A DNA stretch of 6,756 nt, from assembly GCA_024405645.1 (NCBI GenBank), contig JAKSOJ010000068.1, forward strand, positions 1 to 6,756, read 5' to 3'. Shown in pieces: positions 5,972-6,756 of this stretch; position 1 is the stretch's first letter, and every line of letters begins with the position of its first letter. The translations under genes and the position numbers were made by a program. Below the pieces are notes generated by a model. That model did not search any database and had not been told where the DNA came from. It saw only the letters and a program-made list of their open reading frames with translations. Source of the stretch: Phascolarctobacterium sp. Lineage in GTDB: Bacteria; Bacillota; Negativicutes; Acidaminococcales; Acidaminococcaceae.

Positions 5972-6391
5972 ATGAAAAAATATTTAACTATGGCTTTGAC
6001 TACCATGATGGTAGCTGCTACTGCTGTATGCTTTGCTGCAAACGGCAAAATTCTCGACGCTGAAGAAGCAATCGCAGAACAATATGCAAATGGCGCTTTC
6101 TACAAAAAAATTGCTCCTTTCATGAGTGCTAATATGCAAGCTAATATGAGCGAAGCTAATTATGTTGAAATGCAAAAACAATTTGCTCAAGGTTTGGGTA
6201 AGATTAACATTTTGAGAATGCGCGAATATGGTCGTTATGACGATGCTGATGTTTTGACCTACCAATTAGCAACTGAGAAAGTTCCTGTAGCTCAATACAA
6301 ATTTATTTTCAAGGTAGTTGGCGAAAAACCGATGTTGGAAGATGCTTTTATTGAAGTTCCTACACCGAAAGAAGCTGCTCCTCAAAAATAA
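5972..6391 (+). CDS. Small exported protein of unknown function
   Basis: A 139-residue protein with a clear N-terminal signal peptide: K2-K3, a hydrophobic Ala/Met/Thr/Val core (about 4-19), and a likely signal peptidase I site after C20-F21-A22. C20 is preceded by Val, so it does not form a good lipobox and a lipoprotein is unlikely. The mature part of about 117 residues starts with a predicted helical half (about 28-78) rich in Ala, Gln and Met. It continues with a probably beta-rich half (about 79-131) containing YQLATEKVPVAQYKFIFKVVGEKP, and ends in a short Pro/Ala/Lys tail. There is no further cysteine and no recognisable catalytic motif. The helix-then-sheet outline and size are reminiscent of small NTF2-like or DUF3887-type secreted domains, but I cannot assign a family. 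The AGGAGGA site lies 7 nt upstream. The gene has its own promoters and terminator, so its neighbours say little about its job. Confidence 0.85.
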   Translation: MKKYLTMALTTMMVAATAVCFAANGKILDAEEAIAEQYANGAFYKKIAPFMSANMQANMSEANYVEMQKQFAQGLGKINILRMREYGRYDDADVLTYQLATEKVPVAQYKFIFKVVGEKPMLEDAFIEVPTPKEAAPQK

Positions 6392-6416
6392 TTATAAGAA
6401 TTCTAATAAATGTTAA

Positions 6417-6452
6417 CGGCTCTGTTTTTAACAGAGCCGATTTCGTTTTTTT
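6417..6452 (+). terminator. Rho-independent terminator after the exported-protein gene
   Basis: CGGCTCTGTT (6417-6426) pairs with AACAGAGCCG (6430-6439), a perfect 10-bp stem around a TTT loop (a 9-bp stem with a 5-nt loop is equally possible). It is followed by ATTTCGTTTTTT (6440-6451) and one more T. It lies 25 bp past the stop codon and isolates the gene from the rRNA promoters downstream. Confidence 0.92.
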
Positions 6453-6595
6453 GAAAACTTTATGAAAAATATTTTTTTAGTTTAAAATCAGATATATTGT
6501 GGCAATTTATTACCCAATCAATAGATATAGTATAAAATGTAAGAAACCAGCAATATGACAACATTTTATGGCCGATGAAAGCAATTTAGTACCTA

Positions 6596-6624
6596 TTGAC
6601 AAGGCTGTTTAAAAGTAATAAAAT
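6596..6624 (+). promoter_or_regulatory. rRNA operon promoter P1
   Basis: TTGACA (6596-6601), a 17-bp spacer and TAAAAT (6619-6624, 5 of 6 consensus). It is the upstream member of a tandem pair 91 bp apart, an arrangement resembling the P1-P2 pairs of Bacillus rRNA operons. The stretch before it (6453-6595) is AT-rich and shows no gene. A TATAAA at 6531-6536 there lacks a convincing -35. Confidence 0.75.
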
Positions 6625-6652
6625 ACAATTACTCTCGAAAATGACGTGGGCA

Positions 6653-6686
6653 ATAAAATATTTTTAAAAATTTTATAAAATAAGTG
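6653..6686 (+). promoter_or_regulatory. A/T-rich UP-element-like tract upstream of rRNA promoter P2
   Basis: This stretch is almost entirely A and T, with phased A and T runs ending right against the P2 -35 box at 6687. That is the position where the RNA polymerase alpha-subunit C-terminal domain contacts UP elements in strong rRNA promoters. Assignment is by position and composition only. Confidence 0.55.
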
Positions 6687-6715
6687 TTGACAAGTCATGC
6701 AGAAAGTAGTATTAT
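6687..6715 (+). promoter_or_regulatory. rRNA operon promoter P2
   Basis: A perfect TTGACA (6687-6692), a 17-bp spacer, and TATTAT (6710-6715, 5 of 6 consensus). Initiation is expected near 6721-6722, just before the leader hairpin. The downstream boxA-like element identifies the transcript as ribosomal. Confidence 0.85.
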
Positions 6716-6721
6716 ATACAA

Positions 6722-6756
6722 GTCGCTGCGATACAGCGGCGCGAACCTTGAAAACT
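6722..6756 (+). other. rRNA operon leader: hairpin and boxA-like antitermination site (16S gene beyond window)
   Basis: GTCGCTG (6722-6728) pairs with CAGCGGC (6734-6740) around a CGATA loop, including one U-G pair. It is followed by GAACCTTGAAAACT (6743-6756), which matches the CTTTGAAAACT-type boxA that precedes 16S genes in Bacillus and Clostridium rRNA operons. BoxA RNA loads the Nus antitermination complex. No mature rRNA sequence is inside the window, so the 16S gene is inferred to begin shortly after position 6756. A leader of a tRNA or 23S transcript is a less likely alternative, because strong tandem promoters stand directly in front. Confidence 0.8.

Noticed and set aside
6568..6612. 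14-codon ORF (MADESNLVPIDKAV) overlapping rRNA promoter P1
   Set aside because: No ribosome binding site, and it overlaps a -35 box with clear regulatory function.

Overview
The window reads as a chromosomal core-gene region of a low-GC, AT-rich Firmicute. The combination of LL-diaminopimelate aminotransferase (DapL) with DapF, the ywlG-glyA-dCMP deaminase order, and a Bacillus/Clostridium-style rRNA leader fits the Negativicutes or Clostridia. Negativicutes is my inference; no marker in the window fixes the genus. All genes are on the + strand.

Layout. (1) Positions 1-3402 hold a co-directional cluster: the 3' end of ywlG (DUF436/UPF0340, function unknown), glyA (serine hydroxymethyltransferase), a dCMP deaminase (comEB-like) and galE (UDP-glucose 4-epimerase). 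Gaps are 94, 35 and 21 bp, and a strong intrinsic terminator follows galE at 3493-3527. GlyA makes 5,10-methylene-THF and the deaminase makes dUMP, the two inputs of thymidylate synthase. GalE feeds envelope or exopolysaccharide sugar nucleotides. A 16-bp direct repeat with a palindromic core lies in the ywlG-glyA gap and overlaps the likely glyA promoter. (2) Positions 3526-5766 hold a two-gene lysine/peptidoglycan unit, dapF-dapL, with a near-consensus promoter in front and an intrinsic terminator behind. DapL makes LL-DAP from tetrahydrodipicolinate and DapF epimerises it to meso-DAP. (3) Positions 5765-6452 hold a single-gene unit for a small exported protein of unknown function, with its own promoters and terminator. 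(4) Positions 6453-6756 contain no gene. They carry two tandem TTGACA-17-(TAAAAT/TATTAT) promoters 91 bp apart, an A/T-rich UP-like tract, a leader hairpin and a boxA-like GAACCTTGAAAACT. This is the control region of an rRNA operon whose 16S gene should start just beyond the window.

I found no mobile element, CRISPR array, tRNA, toxin-antitoxin or defence module. The genes are ordinary housekeeping genes. The points that deserve a second look are regulatory (the palindromic repeats at -10 elements, a promoter firing straight into a terminator, terminator U-tracts reused as -35 boxes), the active-site variations in GalE, and the uncharacterised exported protein.
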